A stretch of 64,000 nt of DNA from Euphorbia lathyris. Its lineage: Eukaryota; Streptophyta; Magnoliopsida; Malpighiales; Euphorbiaceae. Positions 1 through 9,933 of the stretch are shown one piece after another. Both the position numbers and the translations under genes were made by a program. Within the stretch, counting starts at the first letter, position 1. Every line of letters starts with the position of its first letter. The stretch lies in contig NC_088915.1 of assembly GCF_963576675.1 (NCBI RefSeq), positions 32,517,501 through 32,581,500 on the forward strand, written 5' to 3'. The notes beneath the pieces are model-generated. The model made no database searches and was not told the DNA's origin. It was given only the letters and a program-made list of their open reading frames with translations.

Positions 1-253
1 TCAACGAAGATGAGAGGGATAAATATGTTTTATATGTTACAGAAAAAGTTGAAGATAGGCTAATTTTATATGTATATATATATTGATGTTAATGAGCTTC
101 TTCGTAGAAACTTCCCTAACTTTTTTATAATATTCTTTTTATGTTGTTATTCATATATTCCATCCAATCTATTTAATAGTCTGAATTGTAACTTTTTTTG
201 AATTTAGTAAGAACAGAAATATTTGTGGATCAATATATCGATATGATTACAAC
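1..253. other. AT-rich intergenic DNA
   Basis: No coding potential or recognisable repeat is seen. The last nine bases (245-253, gattacaac) are the left target-site duplication of the next element. Confidence 0.6.
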
Positions 254-839
254 CTATGAAGCACGGACTCTTCCCCGGGATCGCCGTGGCCGAGTCGGAC
301 TCGGGGACTCGGCGGGGACATGGCGGGACACGGCTGGACACAGCGAGGACACGGCCGGAAAATTGGACACGGCAGGACTCGACTAGGGACTCGGCTGGGG
401 TAAAAAAAGTTAAAGATTAGGGTTTTTTTTAATTTTTTTATAAAATTTAAGGATCAATTATGCGATTTGTCAAAAATCCTAAATTATAGTCCCACCTGTG
501 TATATGTATGGCACGAATTAGAATTAGGTCTTCTCTCCTTCCTACGCAAATCGCGATTTCAACCCATGTGTTGCGTACATCGCAGTTCTCCTAACATCAC
601 GATTTCGTTTGGGAATAATCACAAACAATTTCTTCTCTCCTGGGTTCTTCCTTCTCATGCGCTGCGATTCTTCTCCTGGTTCTTCTTCTAACATCACGAT
701 TCCGATTTGTGATCTAGCAAGTTTTTTATATATTTTTATATCTAATATATATAATTAATTATATAAAATTTGTCGTGTTCCCACTGCACCTGTGTCTCAT
801 ATTTTCTATAAATGTCGTTTGCCGTGTCCGTGCTTCATA
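254..839. mobile_element. Non-autonomous Mutator-like element (MITE), copy 1
   Basis: The left end reads CTATGAAGCACGGAC and the right end GTCCGTGCTTCATAG, so the termini are inverted repeats. They are bounded by near-identical 9-bp duplications, gattacaac (245-253) and ggttacaac (840-848), with one mismatch. A 9-bp duplication is typical of Mutator-like elements. The left subterminal part (about 268-400) is GC-rich and built from degenerate GGACACGGC/GGACTCGG repeats, while the centre is AT-rich. No transposase is present; the short open frame at 198-386 is only the GC-rich repeat being read through. A second copy with the same termini lies at 3325-4151. Confidence 0.8.
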
Positions 840-848
840 GGTTACAAC

Positions 849-1300
849 AAAAGAAAGAATTCAGATTCGAATATTTGGAATGACGTAAAATAATGATGAT
901 ATCCTGCTAGGATATAATTTAATCCAATCGTTTTGAATTAATTATAAAATTGATTTTCTGTCAGCGACAGAATAGTCAAATAAAGATGGCACTTGTTGTA
1001 AGTGATCGACTACTACTATATTTTATTGAAGTATATTGGTGTAGAATTATGAGTATACTAATCAATATATATGTCATTGATTCAACTAATTAAATGGACC
1101 AAAAACACAGTCTTGATTCGATCGAGATATGATGAAAATGTATACAAATGTATCAATAAGACTATCTAATGTTATTATTATTATTATTAAAATTTAATTT
1201 TGCCTCTGTTTCGGACCTTTTTGAAAATTTAATCCTCACAAGAGTCTGAGTTTAAATCTAGTATATTGTCTGGTGTGGGGTTTCTGTTAACTTTGGGCGA
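849..1300. other. AT-rich intergenic DNA
   Basis: No gene. A short (TTA)n run is at about 1166-1188. Nothing else is recognised. Confidence 0.5.
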
Positions 1301-1302
1301 AA

Positions 1303-1612
1303 GCGGTAGGATTTCTACCGGTTTCAATTTGCAAGAAAACCAGTAAAAATCCTACGGGTTTCTAAATTATTTAAATTATCGATTTTAAGTGTTTTTATTT
1401 TCCTTATTTTGAAATCAGTAGCTCTGTTATCGGTTTCAAATCTGTGTCAGTCTGTGGACTGACACAGAATCGAAATTAAAAGAGACCGGCCTATCGGTCT
1501 CTCTGATAAATTTATTGAGAGCGGTAGATATGCTACCAGTTTCAATAAAGTAGTGCACTGCTCCAATCAAGGAAGCAGTGACTACACATTCGCAGGATTT
1601 TAATCCTGTGAA
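1303..1612. repeat. Cluster of consecutive short inverted repeats
   Basis: At least five hairpin-forming inverted repeats follow one another. 1305-1354 has arms starting GTAGGATTT and ending AAATCCTAC, about 20 bp with two mismatches. 1440-1468 is TCTGTGTCAGTC, four-base loop, GACTGACACAGA. 1481-1502 has an AGAGACCG/CGGTCTCT stem. 1518-1537 is GGTAG/CTACC. 1556-1590 is CACTGCT/AGCAGTG, followed by the palindrome AGGATTTTAATCCT. The minus-strand open frame at 1436-1681 crosses these and matches no family I know. The region may be a degraded foldback element; I cannot name it. Confidence 0.5.
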
Positions 1613-1688
1613 TGTTTGATTAATTTCTGGTTCTATATTATATACAACCAGCTCCTTTCCTCCTCTCATGCATTTACCCACTTATAAA

Positions 1689-1964
1689 AAAGGATAAAGT
1701 ATCAAAATAGATCTATGTTTTTTTTGGAAAGTATCAATTTAGACTCCACGTACAAAATAGCATAAATATAAACTCGGCTTTTAAAAAAAAGATATCAAAA
1801 TGTACAATTGATAGAACTTAATAAAGTAATATGAATGAGGTGTCACGTTCCGTTCGAGACCTAAATTGGTACAGTTTTTTAAATGTTAAACCGCTATTTT
1901 GTACGTAGAGCCTAAATTGATACTTTCCTAAAAACTATAGGCCTATTTTGGTACTTTATCCTTT
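1689..1964. mobile_element. Foldback MITE with ~70-bp inverted repeats
   Basis: The left arm begins AAGGATAAAGTATCAAAAT and the right arm is its approximate reverse complement, ending ATTTTGGTACTTTATCCTT. Each arm is about 70 bp, with roughly 130 bp between them. Flanks cttataaaa and ctttaaaaa could be an imperfect 9-bp duplication. No coding capacity. The superfamily is uncertain, Mutator-like being the first guess. Confidence 0.6.
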
Positions 1965-2395
1965 AAAAAACCCTACAACTTTCACCATATTTCTCACTCT
2001 TTTCTCCTTCTTACTCACTTCTTTCACCAATAAATTACTCTCTCATTTCTCAATTTGTGATTGGATAAACCTACATTAAGATTTAGTGTATTTCTCAATT
2101 TATCCCCATAAAGATTAAGGTATGTATACAAATTTGACAAAGTTGATTATATTGTCATATTATTATTAAAAATGCGTAAATGTTATTTTATTTTATGCAG
2201 ATCGGATTTGGTGTGAAGTAATTTGGTGATGAATTTATTGACACCTCCATTCAAAAGTTGTTCTAAAACATAGGTATGTTTATATTTTAGAACATTGAAA
2301 TTGTGTATAATTATGTATAACATCTAGACGAAATATTATGAATATATAGTTAGATTATTTTAGAACAAAATGCAGTATATGTGTTGTGATACTAA
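1965..2395. other. Intergenic DNA without recognised features
   Basis: AT-rich and with no open frame of note. Nothing recognised. Confidence 0.5.
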
Positions 2396-2790
2396 TTGAT
2401 AACGGGTTACCTGACACTGCATCGACTGTGATGGTATTCCGACGTTGTATTTGAGCCTATAAACAATAAGTCAGACGGCCGAAGTCCAACAAACCTGCTC
2501 TGATACCTAAGTTAGTTTATGATCAAGGATCGAATAGAGGGGAATGGACTAGTTAGAGATAGTAGTTAACGTACCGATTCTTGTGTCTATACCTGTGTAT
2601 TTATGGTGCATGATCAAGGTTGTCACCTCCTTAGAAACCCTTACAAGTTTAAGATTCTGTTTGCCTCAAGGATTCCGGATCCTGAGAGGAATCCTTTGTC
2701 TTGTAGGATTTTAGAAGATCCTTTGATGTGTTGAGGCTTTGAGCATTTGGTGATGGACCGCCTCTTGTTTGGACTTGAGCCGCATCAATG
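2396..2790 (-). repeat. LTR-like retroelement remnant, copy 1
   Basis: This stretch is similar over about 330 bp to 13530-13880. Shared blocks include the stretch around gataacnggtaacctg, the block ending ctgatacctaagt, and the aggattc/gaatcc-rich tail. On the minus strand a TATA-like CATAAATACACAGG is followed by a conserved leader, as in the R/U5 part of an LTR. No partner LTR or internal domain remains here, so the family is not assigned. Confidence 0.45.
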
Positions 2791-2794
2791 GTTC

Positions 2795-3070
2795 CTACCC
2801 TGTCGGGGCCGTTTGGGCCTTGGTTATTGGTGGTTCGTTTTCAACATGGTGTTGAATTCGATTTGCCTTTAAAACAAGCCCAACTTGTGTTTTCCACACA
2901 TAGAAATTGATTGAGGTGAGTTTGATAGGAAGACTGTGGGTGATTATTCCAACATAAGAGAGAGGGTTGTTGAACAATCCAGATTTATTTGAAGAATTAT
3001 TAGAAGAAGAGAAGTTTGAATTTTGAGATCGGATCGAACCAGAGGAGGCGGACGACATGGCAGTAGACAT
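2795..3070 (-). pseudogene. Ty1/copia gag N-terminal fragment
   Basis: The 91 residues are a Ser/Asn-rich head followed by a segment with LPIKLTSINFYVWK, the pattern found at the start of copia-type gag proteins (LTxxNFxxWK). The frame stops after about 90 codons, where a full gag would be 250-350 residues, so this is a truncated fragment. It starts about 50 bp downstream, on the minus strand, of a primer-binding site and LTR edge at 3122-3134, the expected order. Confidence is good for copia gag and low for the clade. Confidence 0.65.
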
Positions 3071-3121
3071 GTTTCGAACTAGAAAAGAAGAAAAAAAATT
3101 ATGTATTGAAACCCTAACGAA

Positions 3122-3133
3122 GCTCTTATACCA
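3122..3133 (-). other. Primer-binding site (initiator Met tRNA type)
   Basis: On the minus strand it reads TGGTATAAGAGC, one mismatch from the standard plant copia site TGGTATCAGAGC. It directly abuts an LTR edge (minus strand ...CTTACA at 3134). Confidence 0.7.
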
Positions 3134-3194
3134 TGTAAGATTGGAGGTAATTATTTCTCAATGATATTAATCAACACAATTACATAAGTATTTA

Positions 3195-4353
3195 GGCTTT
3201 GATTGGATGGAAGGTTTTGAAGGGTAATTAAAGGATGGGTAGGGAAGGGTTAGTGGAAACCCTTGTTTGGAAAATTAAAAAATAGGAGGGTAAGGGTTTT
3301 GAAGGGTTAATGAAGGGTTTTGAACTATGAAGCACGGAAACGTTCGTTGTTCAAGCAGCGTTTCTACGTTTCCACAAGATGTGTGAAACGGAAACTCTCG
3401 GAAACGGAAACGAACCGTTTCGTTTCTGGGCACGTTTCTGTAAATAAAGAAAATTGGATACGCGTTTCCAAAATCCAAAATCTGAAATAGATTCAAAACT
3501 CAAATGGTTCATACTGAAATTGATCTGTAGACTTAAATCGCATGTAACTCCATGGTTTCTTCTTCTCCTTCTTCTGAGTTTTGCGACTTCTTCTTCTCCT
3601 TCTTCTGAGTTTGCGACTTTGAATCTGGTCTGGGCTTTCTTCTTCTTCGTATGGGGATGCGATTACTTCTTCTTTGACTGGTTTTGGAAATCAGTTTGAT
3701 GTTCTTGAGTGGTTGTTCTCAATTTTTTTTGTTCTATGCATTCTTGAATGGTGTGATGAGGAGAGGTTTCTAGAATGTTTGAGTTGGTTGCACACCTTTT
3801 ATATTGTTTATTATTTTAGTGTTATTTCTTTTTTTTAACTCTCTAGCTAAAGACTTCAATTTTACAAGTTTTGATATTTACACATTTGTTTTTATTAATT
3901 AATTGGTATTTGATATTAGTAACATGTTTATTTTATTAAATTGGTAGTTTTTTTATTAATTTTTTTTCATTTTACCAATAATTAATTTATATATTTATAA
4001 TTTATGATTATTTTTATATTTATTATATTTTTTAATATTTATAAATATGCCCCTATATTTTTAATATTTACACGTTTCCGTTTCCTATGTTTTTTAGAAA
4101 TCGCGTTTCCCGTTTCCGTATCTGTTTCCGTTTCCGTTTCCGTGCATCATAGGTTTTGAAGGGTTCAAAATCAATAGGTTTTTAATGGATTTTCAACCCA
4201 CCAAATCGGAGGGTTTTGAAGGGTTTTAATGAACCCTTCCCTTTCTCTCAAACAAGGGTAAGGGTAATACACACTCTCCCCCTCCTTCCCCTTCCTTACC
4301 TTTCTCTACCCTCCCTTTAATTACCCTTCAAAACCTCTCATCCAATCAAAGCC
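3195..4353. mobile_element. Harbinger-like MITE, itself interrupted
   Basis: The terminal inverted repeats start GGCTTTGATTGGATG (left) and end CATCCAATCAAAGCC (right), extend about 40 bp, and are flanked by the 3-bp duplication tta (3192-3194, 4354-4356), as in PIF/Harbinger elements. Its own sequence, GGGTTTTGAAGGG-rich, is split by the Mutator-like element at 3325-4151. A related shorter element is at 9558-9902. Confidence 0.75.
3325..4151. mobile_element. Non-autonomous Mutator-like element (MITE), copy 2
   Basis: The termini are CTATGAAGCACGGAAACG (left) and CGTTTCCGTGCATCATA (right), the same as copy 1 at 254-839 for the first 14 bases. A perfect 9-bp duplication, ggttttgaa, lies at 3316-3324 and 4152-4160. 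Its subterminal repeats are GGAAACG/CGTTTCC instead of the GGACACGG of copy 1. There is no transposase, and the open frames at 3275-3496 and 3454-3699 are not conserved coding sequence. Confidence 0.85.
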
Positions 4354-4450
4354 TTAGAGTATTCAATATATACAAAGTGGTGTCTAAGACTTTCTAAATA
4401 ATACAACTCCTATATTGAAAGTACTTCTTGTACAAGTATAATTCTATGGT

Positions 4451-6002
4451 TGTTTGGCTCTTTGTTTTGAATTTCATGAGGTGGCCAAAAAACGTAAGTG
4501 TTTTATGTGTTTGCTACTTTAGAGAAATTATTAGAAGCATTCGGTTCTCATATCAAATGGAGGACCTTCCATATATATTTTAACATGTGTAACATGAATC
4601 CACGTATATTTTAAGAGGTTTCATTATTTTATTTATTAAGTGGGATCACAATACATGTGTCCAAAGGTGAATTAGTGTTCTACAAATGACATAGAAGACC
4701 TGATGCTTAATATAAGAACTCGCTATTTGAATGTAAAAGGAATATATGATTGAATTTGAATGTCAAAATAAAATAATGATCATCAAATAAAATATAAAAT
4801 TATTACGGGTTGTAGTTGAGTTGAAAGAAGCCTAGCCTAGCCTAGCCAATCATGTCCAGAACCCAACATTCGAATTTTTTTTACCAGCATCTGTATCTTT
4901 TAACAGGCATACTTTCCTACCACGTTATCAATAATTAAGGCAAAACAAAATAAAAAAGATATAGGTAAACATGTTGAATGGTATAGTTACAAGAATTAAA
5001 GAAAGAAACGACTTTGAAGATATAATGGATGGTTGATTAAGCTCGATTCTTTCTCTTCGATGTTGCAGAAAATTGGTATGTTTCAAGTGTCAAAAACATG
5101 TCCCTTAATGGTGCCAATGTCCTCAATATGTATAGATAAAAGAAAGGGTTTCAATTGATTCAATTATAGTCTTGCAATAATTCTTTAATTAGGAATTCTT
5201 CCTTCATTAGGAAGAACATTTCTGTTGATTCCATGCTCAAGTTAAGTATGGAGAATAATTCTTTATTTCTCTTGTTATCCAAAAATGTCTGTTTTCACTC
5301 TCTTTTATGTGTATTAGCTCGACGAACTGAGATATAGCTAGTAAGTCATCCGTGCCTATTAACTTGATTCTCATTTTTTCTTCAATTCCATTTTAAGGGA
5401 CTTCATCTATTTTTATGTCCGGAACACCTACCTAAATAAAGATAATTCTACCAATAAGTAATTAATAATCATAATAATAATAATGCATAAAACGAGCATT
5501 GTGAAAAGCATAAAACGAAAAATCTATTCAAACATAAAATTTACAGCTGATAAGGAAGGTGTGACAAAACAAGTATTTGCAACCCCATAAGTATCTAAAT
5601 CAACATTCCAAAATACAAGTTAGACTCAGTTGTTTGCAAGTATCCTTCACTTTCATATCTGTTTCATAAAAGAAGTTCAAATTTCTTAAATTAAGATTAT
5701 GTGGTCTAACTTTTATATGTTGTTCAACCTGCATTCATTTCACTTTCAGAGTTAGAGACTGATAATAGTCTTCTGATTAACATATAAATGCTTAATTTAC
5801 TTACATACTACACCAATCCATAACATTCTTACTTTGTGAAACATTTTTGTTTAAATCATTCATTCTATTCAGGAAATAGCAGAAAATTAATATTCAAAAC
5901 TTCATTGCTGACTTCAAATACATCATCAAACTAGTCTAGACTCTAGATTAACAACACAAAGGATATAACATCCATATGAGATGATGAAAGAAAGCACATC
6001 AA
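4451..6002. other. Intergenic DNA 3' of GRAS gene 1
   Basis: AT-rich with no gene. It includes four copies of tagcc in tandem (about 4828-4848) and an (AAT)n run near 5468-5485. The 3' untranslated region of the GRAS gene should lie in about 5750-6002, but no exact polyadenylation site can be fixed. Confidence 0.5.
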
Positions 6003-8267
6003 TTATGCAGGCACCCAACAAGACGAAGCATATATAATTCGGCCCTTCCATCCCTGTAGCATCCATTGGTTGTCTTCATCTATTACAAAATCCTTGTGGT
6101 ACCACATCTTCAACTTATCCCTACACTTCTCCATTACCGTCTCATCCAATGGGAGCTGCTTAAACCCTACTCTTATACTCCGTGATTGCCACTGCTTGTA
6201 TGTTTCCGGCCTTTCTACCCTGTCTATGCCTTCACAAGCCACAACATTTATGGCTTCTCTTCCATAAAACTCTCTCTCAAACATCATCCTTTCCGGATCT
6301 TCCCGAGGCAATATAGAATCAAACATATCAAACAGTGACGAGAAGTGGAAAAGTGCCTCCCTAAACCGTGTCACGAAGAATGGAGCGTTGTAGGATCCGT
6401 TTCTGATACAATGCACAAAAATATTAGGATTTATCTTCCTGATTAAATCAAGCATTTCATCCCTTGGACAATTTGCTCCTGCTGTCTCATCAAGTAGGTT
6501 CTTAAATCGAACCATACAATTCACAGCAACCACCTCATCCTTTTTAATCTTGAGGTCCTCAATTGGGATGCTTCCCCAGTTACTAGAAGCAATAGGATTG
6601 TACTCAAAGGGAACGTTAAAGCGCTCACAATACCTTGCCAAGCGACGTCCTGTCTCCATAATTCTTTCTGCTGGCCTGAAACCGCGTTGGGGAAGCTCTA
6701 TCCCTGTAATCCGTAGCTTTGGAGGGCTTTTAGATTGCATGGAAAGAAGCTGGATAAGAATTGGCCATTGGAAACCATACATGACACCGAAATCTATGAT
6801 GTGAAGAGTTGTTGCATTTTGAGCAGCATTCAAAATCATTTTATTTGCATAGAGAATGGAGAGCTTCTTAAATGGGCAGGCATAAAGATGAGTTTTGTAT
6901 GCTTTCAACATATCAGCAGCACTCAACCGCTTTGAGATAAGATAAGTATGAAAGTCTGGCAATTCAGTGTTGCTGCCAGCCAAACGTGCCTCAAGTCCAT
7001 TGGCAAAGTAATGAGCTAGCCTCTGAGAACCATCCCCCGAAGGAGAAGAGTGCTTCCTAATCTGCTTCAGCAGCTCATTAGCAGTCCTGAAGTCATTTCC
7101 AGAGACAGCTTGAGCACAAAGAATCAAAAGGCTCCTTAAGTCTACTGTTTCCTTCTTCTTCCTCTCCTGCTTTCTCACACGAGTTATTCCACTGTTTGAT
7201 CCATTGGATTTCTCATCTGGCTTGTTTTTCCCCTCCTGCTTCACTTCAGGAGTAGAGTAGCATTGTCCGCCTTTCAGCCCAGGCCAAAGTAAAACTTTAT
7301 CAAACATTTCCGAAATTTCATTCTCCTCCACATACACAACTGACTGCTTGCTACTCCTCTCTTGTTCTAAATCCGAATCCGCTCTTTCATGATTCTTTCT
7401 ACCCCTTGAGCCATTAGGAAAATTCACCTTCTCAATCTTTTCATCCTTGACAGCCAACAATCGAGCATCCTCATTTCGGCTGGAGACGAAGTCATTGCTT
7501 TCTAAATCAATGACTAGTTGAGTAGGTTTAGGAAGGAATTTACTAGCTTCCTCTAAACCTCTCTGAAATAGCAATACAGAATTTGTATCAGTAAACACAT
7601 TCTGCACCATCTCCCCTACACCGATATCAGGGAGACCATTTGAGTAATTCACCGAAATTTGGGAATCAGGATGCAGATTATTGGAGTGGAAATGGTAGTC
7701 ATAGGGAGTGGCAGTTTGCAAAGAGACCGGACTAAGTTCTGGTACATCAAAAATGTATTCAGGGTCAAGAAAATCACTACTAGTTCCTGAATTATTGGTA
7801 TCAGGACTTTGATAATTGAGATAAGGGTGGGATGAGGGATGTTGATCATGAACAGTAAGAACATCAAATAAAGACTGTTCAGTGGCTTGAAGAGCCATGG
7901 GATCATAAAACATGTGGGGTTTGTCTTCCATATTTTCTTCCATAAGCATGTCGGTAATGTATTTGAGAACAGGATCTGAGGATTCTCTGTCAGTGTCATT
8001 AGATGGAGATGGAGAGGGAGAGGGAGAGGGAGAGGGAGAGGAAGAATCTCCTTCCTGAGTCCAGGCAGGTGAAGTTTCAAGAAAAGACTCATTTTCTGGA
8101 TTGAAGGTATAAGAATAGGAGAGACCCAAATCATTTAGAGGAGGATCAAAAGGAAGATTGATGAAATTGAGATCAAATTGGTTATCTGGGAATTGATGGA
8201 AGTTAGGAAAGTTGGTGAATTCATCAGTAGTAGCAGAATCAGCAAGTCCTGTGTATTTAGGATCCAT
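6003..8267 (-). CDS. GRAS transcription regulator, LISCL subfamily (SCL14/SCL33-like), gene 1
   Basis: A complete 754-residue protein in one exon. The C-terminal GRAS domain spans about 375-754. Leucine repeat I starts at VDLRSLLILCAQAV, the VHIID motif is TTLHIIDFG near 487-494, leucine repeat II follows RITGIELP, the PFYRE region includes FFVTRFREALFHFSSLF, and the SAW region ends WMLQGWKGRIIYASSCW. The N-terminal half is acidic and disordered, with the subfamily motif YITDMLMEENMEDKP near residue 105. A Ser-Pro microsatellite is at about residues 76-89. Members of this subfamily are nuclear co-activators; Arabidopsis SCL14 acts with TGA factors on detoxification genes, and lily LlSCL activates transcription. 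That role here is inference. Length matches the family (650-800). Gene 2 at 29105 is a paralogue. Confidence 0.95.
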   Translation of the reverse strand: MDPKYTGLADSATTDEFTNFPNFHQFPDNQFDLNFINLPFDPPLNDLGLSYSYTFNPENESFLETSPAWTQEGDSSSPSPSPSPSPSPSNDTDRESSDPVLKYITDMLMEENMEDKPHMFYDPMALQATEQSLFDVLTVHDQHPSSHPYLNYQSPDTNNSGTSSDFLDPEYIFDVPELSPVSLQTATPYDYHFHSNNLHPDSQISVNYSNGLPDIGVGEMVQNVFTDTNSVLLFQRGLEEASKFLPKPTQLVIDLESNDFVSSRNEDARLLAVKDEKIEKVNFPNGSRGRKNHERADSDLEQERSSKQSVVYVEENEISEMFDKVLLWPGLKGGQCYSTPEVKQEGKNKPDEKSNGSNSGITRVRKQERKKKETVDLRSLLILCAQAVSGNDFRTANELLKQIRKHSSPSGDGSQRLAHYFANGLEARLAGSNTELPDFHTYLISKRLSAADMLKAYKTHLYACPFKKLSILYANKMILNAAQNATTLHIIDFGVMYGFQWPILIQLLSMQSKSPPKLRITGIELPQRGFRPAERIMETGRRLARYCERFNVPFEYNPIASSNWGSIPIEDLKIKKDEVVAVNCMVRFKNLLDETAGANCPRDEMLDLIRKINPNIFVHCIRNGSYNAPFFVTRFREALFHFSSLFDMFDSILPREDPERMMFEREFYGREAINVVACEGIDRVERPETYKQWQSRSIRVGFKQLPLDETVMEKCRDKLKMWYHKDFVIDEDNQWMLQGWKGRIIYASSCWVPA

Positions 8268-8273
8268 AAATAT

Positions 8274-8392
8274 CTAACAAAACACACCTAGCTACAATTT
8301 ATGAGAAAATGAATCAAAAGACCATAAACTTGATTTTCCCAGCAACAGAAACAGAAGCAAATATGTATGAAAAGAAAGAAGAAAGGCGGTAC
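8274..8392 (-). other. Probable intron in the 5' leader of GRAS gene 1
   Basis: On the minus strand a donor, CACCAAG/GTACCG (8393/8392), is followed by a T-rich 119-bp stretch ending in TTTTGTTAG at 8274, seven bases before the start codon. Size, T-richness and consensus fit a plant intron, and 5'-leader introns are common in LISCL genes. Gene 2 shows the same arrangement. Confidence 0.6.
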
Positions 8393-8400
8393 CTTGGTGG

Positions 8401-9554
8401 GGATTTGGATTGGAAGAAGGAGATGAGGTGAGTGTGAAGCATATGCAAAAGGTTAAGCCTTTGTATTAATATCATAAGGATTCTTCTAGGAAGGTAGGGT
8501 GGGAGAAAGCAATCTAATTCTAATTTGTATTTTGTCAAGTCAGAATACCGGCTGCTGCTACATGTAAAACTAGTATATGTTTTGTTTTGTTGCTCATATT
8601 CAATAATTAACTTCTTATCATCATTTTCCCATTTATAACTCAATTTTCTCTTCCATTATGCTTCGCTCAATTTGTAAGATATCAACTTATCTCTCTTATA
8701 AAAATCAGTAGTTTATATGTGAAATTTAAACTAATTTGGCAAATTCTTAAAAAAAAATACAACACAAATTTTAACCAAGTTTGCTACAAACCTATTTATA
8801 AACATTAATTTGTTTATAAATTTACAATTGAATTTGCTCACATGCTATCAAAACAAGTTTCGTCGCAATTCGGAACTGTATTCAAACTCGTCCGGTTTAT
8901 AAATCAAACCAAAATACGGTCGAACTTTTTAAAGCCGGATTGCTCATGTTAAAAAGTAAAAATAGTTACTGGAAAGTTGTACCGTTTTAAGAATTTCTCC
9001 AAATTCAAATCTCAATTTAACTGGGCAAGGCAAAACAAAATGTATTAATTTAAATAATTTTCATGTGATGGTGCAATTCAAAAGCGCACAAGTAATGGTT
9101 CAAACCATCCACGACGACTTCTGGAATGTCGCTTTAGGAGGAACCTTATCCTTTTCTATTTTAATGTTTTTGTTCCATAAATTCAAAGGTCAAACTAGTG
9201 AATCCTCTTTCTCACAAATACTTGACAAGAAAGTTTTCCCTACCAAAACTCCAACTCTATCACTACCATGAATTTACTATTTTATTTTATTTTTATTTTT
9301 GTAAAAAGGTTAGAGGTGCAAAAACATATCTACATCTCAGAATCCAACCATTAACCAAAAATCAGCCTTTACCATTCTACCAGATCAGACCTACAATTTA
9401 AACTATAGAAAAATTTCTCCTTTAAAAAAACAATACAAAGATTTACATGAAAATAATTTTACATATCTACTTATAAAAAAATCAAACAGCACCAAGAAAT
9501 ATTTCCATATAAGAATATTACAATAGTCGTTTCAGTTACTGAACTTACCACCTT
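8401..9554. other. Promoter side of GRAS gene 1 and intergenic DNA
   Basis: The first leader exon probably lies in about 8393-8480, with the promoter further right. No firm TATA box was found. 8830-8935 resembles a common dispersed plant repeat with tcggttcgg-like text. The small open frames at 9065-9401 have no recognisable product. Confidence 0.45.
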
Positions 9555-9557
9555 TTA

Positions 9558-9902
9558 GGGCTTGATTGGATGAAGGGTATGGCAGGGTAAATAAAAGAAG
9601 GGTAAAGAATGATAGGGAAATGTAGGAAAAGGTAAAAAAATGGAAAGAAATGGTCATTTCCAACCCTTCAAAACCCACCGAATTGGAGAGTTAGAAAATT
9701 GGATAGAATTTCTTAAAAAAAAAAAACCCTTCAAAATCCCTCCATTACCCTACCCTTCTAATTTTTTTTTTTTTTTTTTTGTGGTCCAAACATGAGTTTG
9801 TTAAAACCATTACTAACCCTTCCCCCTCTCAAACAAGGGTTCCTATTAACCCTTACTAACTCTTCCCTTATTAACCCCTCTAACCCCCATCCAATCAATC
9901 CC
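9558..9902. mobile_element. Harbinger-like MITE, 345 bp
   Basis: The left end GGGCTTGATTGGATG and right end CATCCAATCAATCCC are inverted repeats with one mismatch, flanked by tta (9555-9557, 9903-9905). It is related to the MITE at 3195-4353 through the shared TTGATTGGATG terminus. Short A and T runs lie in the middle. Non-coding. Confidence 0.8.
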
Positions 9903-9933
9903 TTAGGCTTACTAATTGTTAATATACAGTATA

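Larger units (their letters stand above)
3134..4450 (-). repeat. Copia LTR edge, interrupted by nested MITEs
   Basis: LTR sequence begins at 3134 (plus strand TGTAAGATTGG) next to the primer-binding site. It is interrupted at 3194 by the Harbinger-like MITE and resumes at about 4354 (gagtattcaatat...). The outer boundary at about 4450 is a guess, because no second LTR is present. Confidence 0.4.

Noticed and set aside
7649..8134. 161-residue minus frame inside GRAS gene 1
   Set aside because: Out-of-frame shadow of the GRAS coding sequence.
9065..9401. Small plus-strand ORFs of 67-68 residues
   Set aside because: No conserved domain, no codon bias visible, AT-rich intergenic context.
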